A stretch of DNA of 64,000 nucleotides, taken from contig OX393549.1 in the NCBI GenBank assembly GCA_947650365.1, positions 94,314,048-94,378,047 on the forward strand, written 5' to 3'. The notes below the pieces were generated by a model. That model did no database searches. It was not told where the DNA came from and saw only the letters and a program-made list of their open reading frames with translations. The DNA comes from Chamaelirium japonicum. Its lineage: Eukaryota; Streptophyta; Magnoliopsida; Liliales; Melanthiaceae. The position numbers and the translations under genes were made by a program. Shown one piece after another: positions 44,601-51,839 of the stretch (position 1 is its first letter; the number at the start of each line of letters is the position of its first letter).

Positions 44601-47600
44601 AGTATCGGATTGCGGGTAGACCCGACCCGACCCGACTCGACACGATCCGGTGAATTTTAAACGGATCTTCCCGGGTCTACCGTGTCCGGACTCTAAACCC
44701 GGACCCGACCAGTTTATTAAACTGGTCTATCGTGTCGACCTGTTTACGACCCGAACCCGTTTAGCCTTGACCCAGACCCGCTAACTTCGTGTCGGGTCCG
44801 AAATTGCCAGCCCTAGTTGCATGCTTCCTCTGTCATCAATTAAAGATGACGTGCTTATCTTCGACCCCACTTCCGCTACGCCACAAAACCCAAATTTACC
44901 CTTACCAAACTTGAAAATGTCAAACCCGTCTCATGGCGAGCAGCGGTGGCAGCGGGACGACAGCGGACGTGAGCAGCAGTGGCGGCTCTTTTGGCGACGA
45001 CCTCGGCCTCCAATGTCCCGCACCCCTACACCTTCTCCTTCTTCCGCGAGCAGTAGCGGCGCCGGGGGATTAGGTTTGAATTAAGTTTAGGATTCCTTCT
45101 AAGACTCATCCCAGGGCCAATAGATCTTAGATTAGAAAGATTCGGTTAGGTTCGGCGGCGACGGGGGGGTCAGTTAGGTCCGGCAGCGGTGGCAGGTTTG
45201 GTTATGTCTGGCAGTGGTGGAGGGGTTCGGTTAGGTCCGGCGACGGCGGAAGGTTTGGTTAGGAGCATCTCCAGCGGCAACGGATAGCGGGGGGTTCGGT
45301 TAGGTTTATGATTATGTCTAGGGTTCATTCCATGGCCAGTAGATCATTGGGTTTAGATTTTGGTTTAGATTTGAATGGAGTGGCATCTAATGAAAATTTG
45401 AAGTGAGGGGAGGGGTATATTTGTCCCACAATTTAACTGTCCTTTAGACCTTTCGAACTTTTGACCAGGGACGGACCGCTAAGTCCCCCGATAACAATTA
45501 CTACAATATTTTGCAAGACTAACAATTGCTACAATACTTAGCTACTATAACATAAAAGAGTAACATTTAGGTGTAAAGAGTAACAATTGCTATAGTACTT
45601 TATAACAGTAATAATTGCTACAGTATTGTAAAAGAGTATCATTTATTTGCAAAAGAGTAACAACTGCTACAGTGCTTTGAAAGAGTAACACTTGTTATAG
45701 TACTTTTGCTACAGTGTTTTGCAGAAGAAAGTAACACTTACGTGCAAAAGAGTGACAATTGCTACAACACTTTTGCTATAGTGATTTGCTACAGTTTGAA
45801 TCTCGCACCAGAGTTTTACAATGTAAAATCGGTTTCTCATGATTGGTTTGGCTACAGGGTAATGGAATGTGTAAATTAGCTATTTACCATTTAGAGGGAC
45901 CTAACACTAATGGTAAACATTAGTTGTCCTTATCCCTAACCGGAATAGTTTCTATGGACCTAACACCCATTATCTTTTTTTTTTTGGGTGTGTGGATGTT
46001 CCTATGTAGCATCAATCGTCTGGCATAATGGCATCAGAGTCGTCCGGAAAGGATGCAGTAAGGTTAAATGCCATTCACTATAAGGGTGACTGTAATCCGA
46101 CGATCGTGATGATGTTGAGCCTCCACTCACCACTTTTGAGCTCACAATGTTTGAGCGTGTACTTTTTTTCGAGCCTCAGTGGGAACAATAGCTGGGGTAA
46201 TGAGAAGGAAGCTCCACATGGGTAAGCGGTTTATATAGCTAGCTCCAAAGAAGAGATGATCCAATAAGACGTCCCTTACGTAACGTAATGCATCAAGTCG
46301 TCCGATGGCAAGCAACCCGACTGGTGGATGACACTTAGTCCGAACTGATGGTTGTGATGCGTCACCTTATGTACGAGACACCGTGGTAACGAAAAATAAT
46401 CCAATGCGGCATCCCGTAGGTAAAGTGGTGGGGCCTGATGCATTAGATCCATCCATTGGCAGGTAACTCGACAAGTGGATGACACGCAGCCCAAATAGAC
46501 CTGTCAAATGATCGTATTCGGATATCCAAATCTGATCCGTTAAGTAAACGAGCTATTGGATCATTGGATTAGAAAACCCAATCCATATCCGTTAAGTACG
46601 GGTTGGATTGGATTTGGATCTGAATCCAGTCCATAAACATGTCTACATCGGGGGACTGTGATATCATTGAGCATTGAATCCGAAAAAGAGCAGTTGATTC
46701 CGAACTAAATGTCGGAAGGGCTAGGATAAAATCTAAGTCTCGATTGGTGGATCATGAGGAATTTCTTTACTGGCATCTAGGACCTTAGATCTATAGAAAT
46801 CTAATCCTACCGATCATGTTATAGTTTGTCGGATCGGGTTCTTAAAAGATCGGATTGACCCAAATTCATATTCGATTTGTTAATTAAACAGACTATTGGA
46901 TTCAGACCGATAGCGCATTATCAGATTCAGATCAAAATCCGATCCAATGACAGCTTTATGGAATCACTACTCTTTTGGTAAAATCCGAATAAGTGGTGCC
47001 CATGTGACCCTAACGGGCCTAACGTAAGGACGTCAAATCTCCTCAAGTTGGCCAACTCCGGTCGTGCAGCCGGTGTGCTCCCGATGACCATCACAGCCGC
47101 ACAATGGCAGGCTTCCCGACAAGTGCATCGCACGCCAATCAATTCCGTGGCCATGATGGGCAACGGGCCGGTGCGGGGCTCACGACCGAGGTCAACCGAC
47201 TGGAGGAGATTTAAACTGAAAAGTAAGGAAGACAGACAGAGAGAGAGAGAGACAGAGAGAGCGAGAGAGAGAGAGAGAGAGAGCGGCCCTACCAATCTCG
47301 AACTTTTGAGGATTTAAATCCACGCCAATGATTTTTGCAGCGCCACGAAGCCTCGCCCCCTCCGCCACCTGCAAGCTAGATGTGAGTGGACATTGATCCA
47401 AACCAGCAAATAATGACTAGCAAATCATAACGTGACACGTAGGACATTGAGTAGTAGGAGATGAAAGCGAGAAGGCGAGCCACGTCCAATAGCTGGGGGT
47501 AGGGATGGCAATTATCCGGGTTTACCGGGTTACCCGACCCGATTGGGACGGGTTTGGGATGCTCAAAAATGGGTTTAGGACGGGTTTGGGATTTGAATTT

Positions 47601-50349
47601 AAAACCCGGTCGGGTTTGGGTCGGGTTCGGGTTTTACTCCAATCCGCCCCGACCCGACCCGGGTATATAACCTATTATATATTCATATATCTTAAATATT
47701 ATTTGATATGTTGGTTCTCAAGATTATATAATAAGTTGACTTGTGCTTATAACTATGTGATCGTAATATAGGAGGAACATTTGCTCTGTATTTTTCTCTA
47801 TGTAGAGCTACGGCTAGGTGGGCCAAAGAAGCTAAATATGTAGTTTTTTATGTAGCCGATCCGACCCGACCCGACCCACAATGCATAAATGGGGCGAGGC
47901 GGGGCGGGTATGGGTTTCTCCAATATTAATTGGGACGGGTTTGGAAATTACCCTCAAAACCCGACGCGGGTTTGGAACGGGTATGGGCGGGATAAAATAT
48001 TATGGGGCGGGTTCGGGATAGGGCCGACCCGTCCCAAACCCGACCCGTTGCCATCCCTAGCTGGGGGTAGGGTAGTAGGGGTGTAAAAAAAGCCCGAACC
48101 CGGACCGTGCCCGGCCTGAACATATCATGGGCCGGGCTCAGGCTGCCACCTTGAGCCTGAATCCCGGCCTGAATGGAAGCCCAAAAGCCCGGCCTAATAT
48201 AACCACTGTGTACTTATTATATATATACAAACTTGATATATTTAATGTTAAAAACAAATTAATACAGTGGTTATGGCATTTCTAAAATCCTAAAGGTTCA
48301 GGATTCAAACCTTACTGTGTGAAGTTTTTTTATTAAAAATCATTTTTTAATTACAGTGGGCCCTGCAGTTGTAGCGTACGCAGGATATACTGAAAATTTT
48401 CCTCAGTCGGTCGGCTCCAGTCGGTGGGTCCGGCACCATCACAGGCAGGCGCGGTCGCTAGAGTGCGATTCACGTTTAGGTTGCCAGCCATGGTTTGGCT
48501 GTGATGCGCACCACGTCCACCGACAGGGGCCAACCGACTGTACGAGATCTGAACATACTGGGACACACTCACGGGCGTACTGCGGTGCGGTGGGGACGGC
48601 CTGCGCTCAGTGCATCAGCACCGAGCCCGGCCAAGGAACAAGACAAAGAGTGTTTTTTTTTTTGTGGGATTTTTGCATATACATACCCCACAAGTATTGA
48701 TATTAGATAATAAAAAAAAATCGCTATTTTTTAAGCTTTATGACTAACCGCCTAACATAAAACCCTCATATGGCTATATTATGATGGGTCAGGATCAGAT
48801 GATCCAGTAAATTTTGACCTAGCAAATAACCCAGCATCCTTTAATGCATCTAGAGGTTTTAGAATGGACTGATATTTTGTAGACATGTAGTCTATGGTAT
48901 GTTGATCATCCTCACAAAAAATCAGTCCATTCTAAAACCTCTATGTGTATCAAAAGCGCTCTTCAAATCAACGGTTAAAATTGACAATAAAAAACCGTTG
49001 ATTTGAAAAGCACATTTGATGCACCTAGAGGTTTTAGAACGGGCTGATTTTTTGTGAGGATGATCAACATACCATAGACAACATGTCTACAAAAAATCAG
49101 TCCATTCTAAAACCTCTAGGTGCTTCAAAGGATGTTGGGTTATTGCTGGATCAAAATTTACTGGGTAAGCCGATCCCGACCCATATTATGATATCACATA
49201 AAACCCCATGGTTACCAACGGTAAGAATATACTAGGAGGGTATTAAAAAGTGAGGATGGTTTTAGTAATATCAATGTTTGTCAGGGAGGTGTGTACAAAA
49301 TTCCCTTTTCGTTTAGGTAGAAAATCGAAAGAGTTTGTTTTTTATATAATTACCGCTAGACCAACAGCACCGAGTCCAAAGATGGCCACGGTGGACCCCG
49401 CCTCCACCTCCGCCACCTTCCAAGCCGCCCCTACTCCTGCATCCGACGATCCAGATTTTAGCGAAGGGACAGCTAGTGCTCCAGCACGGAACCCGCCGGT
49501 CAGAACGTGGGACCCGCACCGTCGAAATCATGGAACTCACCGGTGGAGACGCCACAGCTGAGCAGGCACGCCTTCTCCGGTGGCAGGCTGGGGTCCACCC
49601 TGGTGACGTGGGCGACGTCGACGACCGTGTACTCGCTGAAGCTGGACACCGAGAGGAAGTGGTGCACCGCCGCCCCCTCGGCGTCGGTGAACCTGCTGCT
49701 CCCGTCCCTCGGCATCCCCATCCCCACCCCGAACGGCAGCAGCGAGCACATGTTGCTCCGCTCCGACCTGCAGTCCCGGCACTCCCCGCAGTGGGCCAGG
49801 AACGTGGGGACCACCGTGTCCCCCTCCCTCACCTCCACCACGTGCTCCCCCACGCTCTCCACCACCCTAGATGATCAAGATCCGACGGTTACGGGGTGCA
49901 AAGGGAATTAACCAGGAGATGGGCTCCGGGAGGAGGAATCAATACCCGACCGCCTCGTGGCCGAGGATCCTTGGGAATATCGCGGGAAAGTCCTGTGCGA
50001 TGAGGTTACCGTCAGTGGGCGTCAGGACCGTCGGATGATGGAGGGGGGATCGACGGCGAAGGGAGGGGGAGGAGTGAGGTTACCGTCATTCGCCATAAGG
50101 TGACGTCGCTGTGGCAGACGGAGGTGCAGACGATCTTGATGCGGACCTCCCAGGCCCTGGGCGGAGCGACCACCACCTCCTCGAGCCGGAGCGGCTCACC
50201 CGGGGCTCTGCTCACCGCCGCTGGTGTTTCACCGCCGATGCCCACGGCTTATGAGAGCAAGGTCGAGCACCGCCGAAGCGATTTAGTAGAGGGGATCGGG
50301 TGAGAAGGGCATACATACCTCTGCATCGGATTGGCTTTGGGTTCTCCAT
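26531..50349 (-). CDS. zinc-dependent alcohol dehydrogenase-like protein, 10 exons
   Basis: Exons (minus strand): 50349-50319, 50220-50084, 49992-49946, 49866-49541, 49436-49354, 47368-47293, 36085-36021, 35905-35810, 35490-35329, 26647-26531. All nine introns are GT-AG and phases match at every join, giving 379 residues with no stop, the usual plant ADH length. Visible residues are Cys46 in CHSD, His68 in GHEAVG and Cys176 for the catalytic zinc, and Cys98, 101, 104 and 112 for the structural zinc. The Rossmann motif GLGAVG is at 201-206, with Asp225 for NAD ribose. The protein should be a cytosolic NAD-linked medium-chain dehydrogenase oxidising alcohols or reducing aldehydes; 'RAPGEPL' and '[12 protein letters not shown]' place it with plant ADH-like proteins, substrate unknown. 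A CT/GA tract lies just upstream of the start codon. Introns 5, 6 and 9 hold nested transposons. Confidence 0.93.
26648..27970. other. ADH intron 9, proximal part with LTR relic
   Basis: AT-rich intron sequence. At 27188-27199 'tggtatcagagc' directly follows 'ctaaca', the arrangement of an LTR end plus tRNA-Met primer site. A second 'tctgatactatgttag' occurs near 27233, and 'gatgtgggacta' near 27330. These look like remains of short LTR elements. No coding region is seen. Confidence 0.45.
27971..28314 (-). mobile_element. TRIM retrotransposon, complete, minus orientation
   Basis: Two 110-bp LTRs (27971-28080 and 28205-28314) in direct repeat flank only 124 bp. A perfect 5-bp duplication cagcc lies at 27966-27970 and 28315-28319. 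Read on the minus strand, the LTR starts TGTTGACGAATAGTCCCACA and ends GGGTATCTAACA. It is followed by the tRNA-Met primer site tggtatcagagc (28204-28193) and, before the second LTR, the purine tract gggggag. It codes for nothing and must be moved by another element. It lies in the sense direction of the host gene, in intron 9. Confidence 0.93.
28406..28544 (+). repeat. copia 5' LTR
   Basis: It starts tattaatgtatagag, where the first G of the usual TG is A, and ends cctaaca. The partner is 33013-33152. Confidence 0.93.
28590..29040 (+). repeat. C-rich minisatellite in the copia gag position
   Basis: About a dozen imperfect copies of a 27-35-bp unit containing 'cctctcctccacccggcagc' and C-runs. 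Read in the polyprotein frame it gives Pro, Ser, Gly and Leu repeats. It replaces the region where a copia gag would be expected. Confidence 0.9.
29463..29696 (+). repeat. 117-bp tandem duplication in the polyprotein
   Basis: Two consecutive copies of a 117-bp unit (39 codons) encode '[14 protein letters not shown]'-type peptide twice, in frame. The second copy has gained a TGA at 29628 where the first reads CGA. Confidence 0.85.
33013..33152 (+). repeat. copia 3' LTR
   Basis: It starts tgttaatatatagag and ends ctcctaaca, and pairs with 28406-28544. Confidence 0.93.
33158..33574. other. ADH intron 9 sequence with an inverted-repeat partner
   Basis: The piece at about 33195-33240 (ctgaaccacaatgatatcat) is an inverted match to about 27937-27970 (gccacagaatcactgtggtt). 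This suggests a small palindromic element into which the TRIM and then the copia were inserted. The remainder is AT-rich without a gene. Confidence 0.4.
33575..35155. mobile_element. foldback element, about 1.6 kb, almost all palindrome
   Basis: Two arms of roughly 0.75-0.8 kb are inverted copies meeting near 34520. Paired landmarks are 'tcttatttgccctcaag' (33689 / 35105), 'aagttatggatttttt' (34994 and its inverse at 33779), 'ttggatataagactac' (33892 / 34880), and TAGGGGTGTAAAC (33911) with its inverse ending at 34869. Each arm holds internal direct repeats of about 150 bp containing 'aaatgtcacttacaaaagc' and 'agtctcttaattttaca'. It lies between ADH exons 9 and 10. Exact ends and target duplication are uncertain. 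Confidence 0.8.
35329..36085 (-). other. ADH-like gene exons 7, 8 and 9
   Basis: Exon 7 is 36085-36021 ('[19 protein letters not shown]'), exon 8 is 35905-35810 ('[20 protein letters not shown]') and exon 9 is 35490-35329 ('[14 protein letters not shown]' to '[14 protein letters not shown]'). The short introns between them are 115 and 319 bp. The second contains a TG microsatellite at about 35763-35790. These are the cofactor-binding and substrate-domain parts of the dehydrogenase. Confidence 0.93.
36201..37098. mobile_element. decayed hAT-like element
   Basis: The left end TAGGGGTGGCAATCA and the right end 'taccactccta' resemble the hAT-like family. The interior has tandem copies of 'cccatacccattcgggtata' (about 36580-36670) and related inverted words near 36955-37070. 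The flanking 8-mers match at only four positions, so the boundaries are tentative. Confidence 0.4.
37277..37612 (-). mobile_element. TRIM retrotransposon, second copy, minus orientation
   Basis: Two 126-bp LTRs (37277-37402 and 37487-37612) flank an 84-bp middle that ends with the inverse primer site gctctgatacca (37475-37486). LTR ends match the TRIM at 27971-28314. The flanking 5-mers are gatgt and aatgt, 4 of 5 identical. It lies in ADH intron 6. Confidence 0.88.
37613..38009. other. ADH intron 6 sequence, small duplication
   Basis: A 44-bp phrase 'gtttttaattcaaggcagag' .. 'gaccgttaatgct' occurs twice in tandem (about 37686-37770). No other feature is seen. Confidence 0.5.
38010..38636. 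repeat. inverted-repeat partner A, GCTACAATA-rich
   Basis: Contains many copies of words such as gctacaatatttt, taacaattgctac and 'aaaagagtaac'. Its outer part 'ggtccctggaaatagttcgg' pairs inversely with about 45930-45965, and 'ctctagtgcgagattcaaa' pairs inversely with 'tttgaatctcgcaccagag' near 45796. It stands opposite the block at 45480-45970, on the other side of the gypsy element. Confidence 0.6.
38637..39162 (+). repeat. gypsy 5' LTR
   Basis: It starts tgatgcaggagatcagg and contains three to four copies of 'ctccaaaagaggcagctaca'-type repeats. A TATA-like 'ctatataaagg' lies at 38997-39007, where transcription of the element would start. It ends near 'ccgctacacca'. Confidence 0.88.
39179..40733 (+). 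pseudogene. gypsy gag, broken
   Basis: An early stop follows a few codons after the first ATG. A Gly/Asn/Tyr-rich stretch (39590-39800, repeats of GGYNG type) leads to the gag core '[20 protein letters not shown]' and '[11 protein letters not shown]'. A change of frame near 39985-40030 is followed by '[19 protein letters not shown]'. The C-terminus has a CCHC zinc knuckle '[14 protein letters not shown]' near 40530. Gag would form cytoplasmic particles and bind the element RNA. Confidence 0.85.
40740..43850 (+). pseudogene. gypsy pol (protease, RT, RNase H, integrase), broken
   Basis: In order: an aspartic protease '[15 protein letters not shown]' (40777), the RT with '[11 protein letters not shown]' (41529) and the active-site YFDD (41823) in a shifted frame, RNase H '[18 protein letters not shown]' (42256), the integrase core '[13 protein letters not shown]' (43168) and a C-terminal '[14 protein letters not shown]' segment (43624) typical of plant gypsy integrases. 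In-frame stops (for example 41662, 42414 and 42699) and several frameshifts separate the parts, so no protein is made from it. Confidence 0.87.
43872..44883 (+). repeat. gypsy 3' LTR, split by a hAT element
   Basis: It starts taatgcaagagatcagg, the G of TG having changed to A. LTR sequence runs to 44350, is interrupted by 44351-44815, and resumes to 'ccgctacgcca' at 44883. Confidence 0.88.
44351..44815. mobile_element. hAT-like MITE nested in the gypsy 3' LTR
   Basis: The ends are TAGGGGTGGCAATGGGTCG and AAATTGCCAGCCCTA. A perfect 8-bp duplication gttgcatg lies at 44343-44350 and 44816-44823. The duplicated site is LTR sequence that is uninterrupted in the 5' LTR at about 39094, which proves the nesting. 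The 465-bp interior consists of degenerate acccgaccc and gggtcgggt words. Confidence 0.93.
44884..45479. repeat. GGC-rich intron sequence with short tandem repeats
   Basis: At about 45145-45305 the words 'ggttaggtccggcagcgg' and 'tggttatgtctggcagtgg' recur about five times. An open frame at 44821-45084 has no family features. No gene is called. Confidence 0.5.
45480..45990. repeat. inverted-repeat partner B, GCTACAATA-rich
   Basis: Many copies of 'taacaattgctacaatac', 'aaaagagtaacatt' and 'ttgctacagtg' make a degenerate minisatellite. Its right part is an inverted match to 38010-38200. Together with partner A it may form one large palindromic element split by the gypsy insertion, or two separate copies. 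Confidence 0.6.
46260..46497. repeat. short duplicated module in intron 6
   Basis: The phrases 'gatgcattagatcc' / 'aatgcatcaagtcg' and 'tggatgacac' occur twice in the same order (about 46289-46340 and 46437-46490), suggesting a decayed tandem duplication. No gene is seen. Confidence 0.4.
46498..46955. mobile_element. possible hAT-like element, GATCCGTTAAGTA interior
   Basis: The left end 'agacctgtcaaatgatc' and the right end 'gatccaatgacagcttta' are imperfect inverted repeats. The interior is degenerate 'aatccgatccgttaagta'-type words on both strands. The target duplication is not clear. Confidence 0.45.
47228..47283. repeat. (GA)n microsatellite in intron 6
   Basis: An interrupted GA tract that starts only about 10 bases from the exon 6 donor of the ADH gene. 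On the transcribed strand it reads as CT, close to the 5' splice site. Confidence 0.9.
47293..47368 (-). other. ADH-like gene exon 6
   Basis: 76 bases between 'cttgcag' and 'gtagggcc'. They encode '[20 protein letters not shown]' and 'QKFEI'. Asp225 in 'GVDLN' is the NAD-specific ribose ligand of the family. The exon is isolated between a 1,985-bp intron and an 11,207-bp intron. Confidence 0.92.
47500..48059. mobile_element. hAT-like MITE in ADH intron 5
   Basis: The ends are TAGGGATGGCAATTATCCGG and CGTTGCCATCCCTA. A perfect 8-bp duplication gctggggg lies at 47492-47499 and 48060-48067. The 560-bp interior is mostly degenerate gggtcgggt and acccgaccc words with an AT-rich centre. Confidence 0.93.
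48078..48359. mobile_element. one-ended hAT-like fragment
   Basis: It starts TAGGGGTGTAAAAAAAGCCC, like the inner part of the foldback element (33911), and continues with 'gggccgggctcaggctgcc' words. No matching right end is found before AT-rich sequence, so it looks truncated. Confidence 0.5.
48786..49182. mobile_element. MULE-type MITE, 397-bp palindrome with 10-bp duplication
   Basis: The arms share 'gtaaattttg', 'gaggttttagaatggactga' and 'ttttgtagacatg'. The flanking 10-mers atattatgat (48776-48785 and 49183-49192) are identical. The centre carries a nested smaller palindrome around 'aaatcaacggttaaaatt'. It lies in ADH intron 5, about 170 bp from exon 5. Confidence 0.93.
49354..50349 (-). 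other. ADH-like gene exons 1 to 5
   Basis: Exon 1 (50349-50319) encodes [10 protein letters not shown] and the first base of an Ala codon. Exon 2 (50220-50084) encodes '[20 protein letters not shown]' and following residues. Exon 3 (49992-49946) encodes '[16 protein letters not shown]'. Exon 4 (49866-49541) encodes the structural zinc loop '[15 protein letters not shown]' and ends at 'SCGVST'. Exon 5 (49436-49354) encodes '[12 protein letters not shown]'. Introns 1-4 are only 79-104 bp. Exon GC content is much higher than in exons 6-10. Confidence 0.93.
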
Positions 50350-50388
50350 CCCCGGCAAGCTTGTGGAGTCCGGTCACCTCCCACCCTC

Positions 50389-50389
50389 C

Positions 50390-50424
<35 letters not shown>
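50389..50424. promoter_or_regulatory. CT/GA tract upstream of the ADH start codon
   Basis: Read on the gene strand this is a GA-rich tract 40-75 bases before the ATG, probably in the 5' leader. A TATA-like 'ctataataataag' lies just beyond it (about 50426-50439). GA tracts in leaders or promoters can bind GAGA-binding plant factors; a role here is inference. Confidence 0.5.
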
Positions 50425-50425
<1 letters not shown>

Positions 50426-50673
50426 ACTTATTATTATAGTCGGGAAGCACTCTTGTCCTCCGTCACGTTGCAACTCAATCGGGACATCGGGGTTCGGGTG
50501 TACCTGACGATCAGCGGAAGCGACGGTGGTGCCCGAGTCCGAACGGGTCGGCCCAAAGAGTGTAAAAAGAGGCTGGGCCGCTAACTTCTGACGGCGCCCT
50601 TTGAGCCCACGAACGAGTCGCCAACCTTTTAGGGGTATATGCTGTGGCGTTGGATTACTTTGATTATGGCAAG

Positions 50674-51241
50674 TAGGGGTGGGACTTGGGCGGGTCTGAC
50701 CCGAACCCGACCCGTCCAACCCGAACAATGGACAAACATGGACAAAGCTAGATAAAAACTTGGACGGATTTGAACAAAAAAAATCAACCCGATTTCAATT
50801 TGGACGGATTTGGGCACCGATCTTCCCAACCCGTGGAACCCGAGGAAGTGACATGCTAAGGTTGAATGCTTTGATAGTTTTTTTTTATGGAAATCAAAGA
50901 CTGTCTCTTTGATGTTGAATGCTAATAATTCTTTTGAAATATGTGAGGATATGGGTTGGACTTTATGTTTTCGTTATACAATTCAAATATTTTTTTTATC
51001 CAATTCAAAAATCTGTTGGGTTTTTTTTCCATCTATTTTATGTGCACAAGCATTTATAATTGGGCAACCCGTCCATTTTTTTTACAAATTTGGCAACCCG
51101 AGCAACCCGAGCAACTAGAATGGGCAAGCACGGATTGGACTTCCACGGGTTCCATAGACAAAACGGGTTAAGGTTTGTGCAAGTCGGGTTGGACATGGGC
51201 ACACCCTTCAAGCCGCCCAACTTACCGAAGTCCCATCCCTA
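50674..51241. mobile_element. hAT-like MITE, divergent
   Basis: The ends are TAGGGGTGGGACTTGGG and GTCCCATCCCTA. The interior has 'gacccgaacccgaccc'-like words at the left and 'cccgagcaacccgagcaac' at the right. The flanking 8-mers atggcaag and tcgccaag agree at 5 of 8. Confidence 0.6.
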
Positions 51242-51839
51242 TCGCCAAGCTTTCAGGGTTATACGTTGTATAGTGTATTAGAGTGTACATTATAAATATA
51301 TATTTTGGGTTGGATCAAGTTATTTGATACCCATGTATAGGTCCAACCCGAATCAATATTAGGGTATGGTTTTCAAACCCAAGCCCAACCCGGGTACCAA
51401 AAAAATCGGATTGGGCTTAGTATGGGTTCGGGTTGGCCCACCCAGGTTGCATCACTCATTAGTGCGCTGCTAGAAGGTAGACCAATGATTGAAACTCGCC
51501 ACAAGAGTGAGAGAATGCCTTGATTTTTAATAACCCTACAGGTAGGAAAGCTCGCCACTAAAGCAAGAGGGAGTCCCGCCACTAGAAAGCTGGAGGAAAT
51601 ATTTCATAGCACTTTATTTGAAGTACCATTGATCAAGGCCATAGGTTGCATACGTCTTACCAACTGAGCTCTCGCCGTCTTGATTGGTCTTTTTTTTCTT
51701 GCTAGAAACCAAGGGGGTTCTATTCATGGTGCCCCAAGCCCAAATCAGAAGGGAAAAAAAAAAAAAACAATACAATTTAGATCTCATTGGCTTTCAGCAG
51801 ATGAAGGCTCCTCCTCAACAATAGCAGCAGACAAATCCT
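51242..51839. repeat. intergenic DNA with a tRNA-like fragment
   Basis: At about 51627-51675, minus strand, 'gagagctcagttggtaagac' resembles a pol III A box and may be a SINE head. A gggttcgggttgg-type stretch lies at 51300-51440. No gene is called. Confidence 0.4.

Larger units (their letters stand above)
38637..44883 (+). mobile_element. Ty3/gypsy retrotransposon, decayed, with nested hAT
   Basis: The LTRs are 38637-39162 (526 bp) and 43872-44883 (about 540 bp without the nested element). The flanking 5-mers cgaaa and caaaa agree at 4 of 5. The primer site tggtatcagagc is at 39166-39177 and a purine tract 'aagaggaggg' precedes the 3' LTR. Gag, protease, RT, RNase H and integrase are recognisable but broken by many stops and frameshifts. 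The element is antisense to the ADH gene and sits in intron 6. A hAT-like element interrupts its 3' LTR. Confidence 0.93.

Noticed and set aside
47048..47317. 89-codon plus-strand frame
   Set aside because: It covers the GA microsatellite and antisense intron sequence of the ADH gene; no family features.
49476..49911. Plus-strand open frames of 132-134 codons
   Set aside because: They lie opposite ADH exon 4, whose minus-strand frame carries the zinc-binding motifs. The plus frames show no family features.
26531..50349. Treating the ADH exons as separate pseudogene fragments
   Set aside because: All ten pieces join in phase with GT-AG sites to exactly 379 codons plus stop, with no gap or overlap in the protein.
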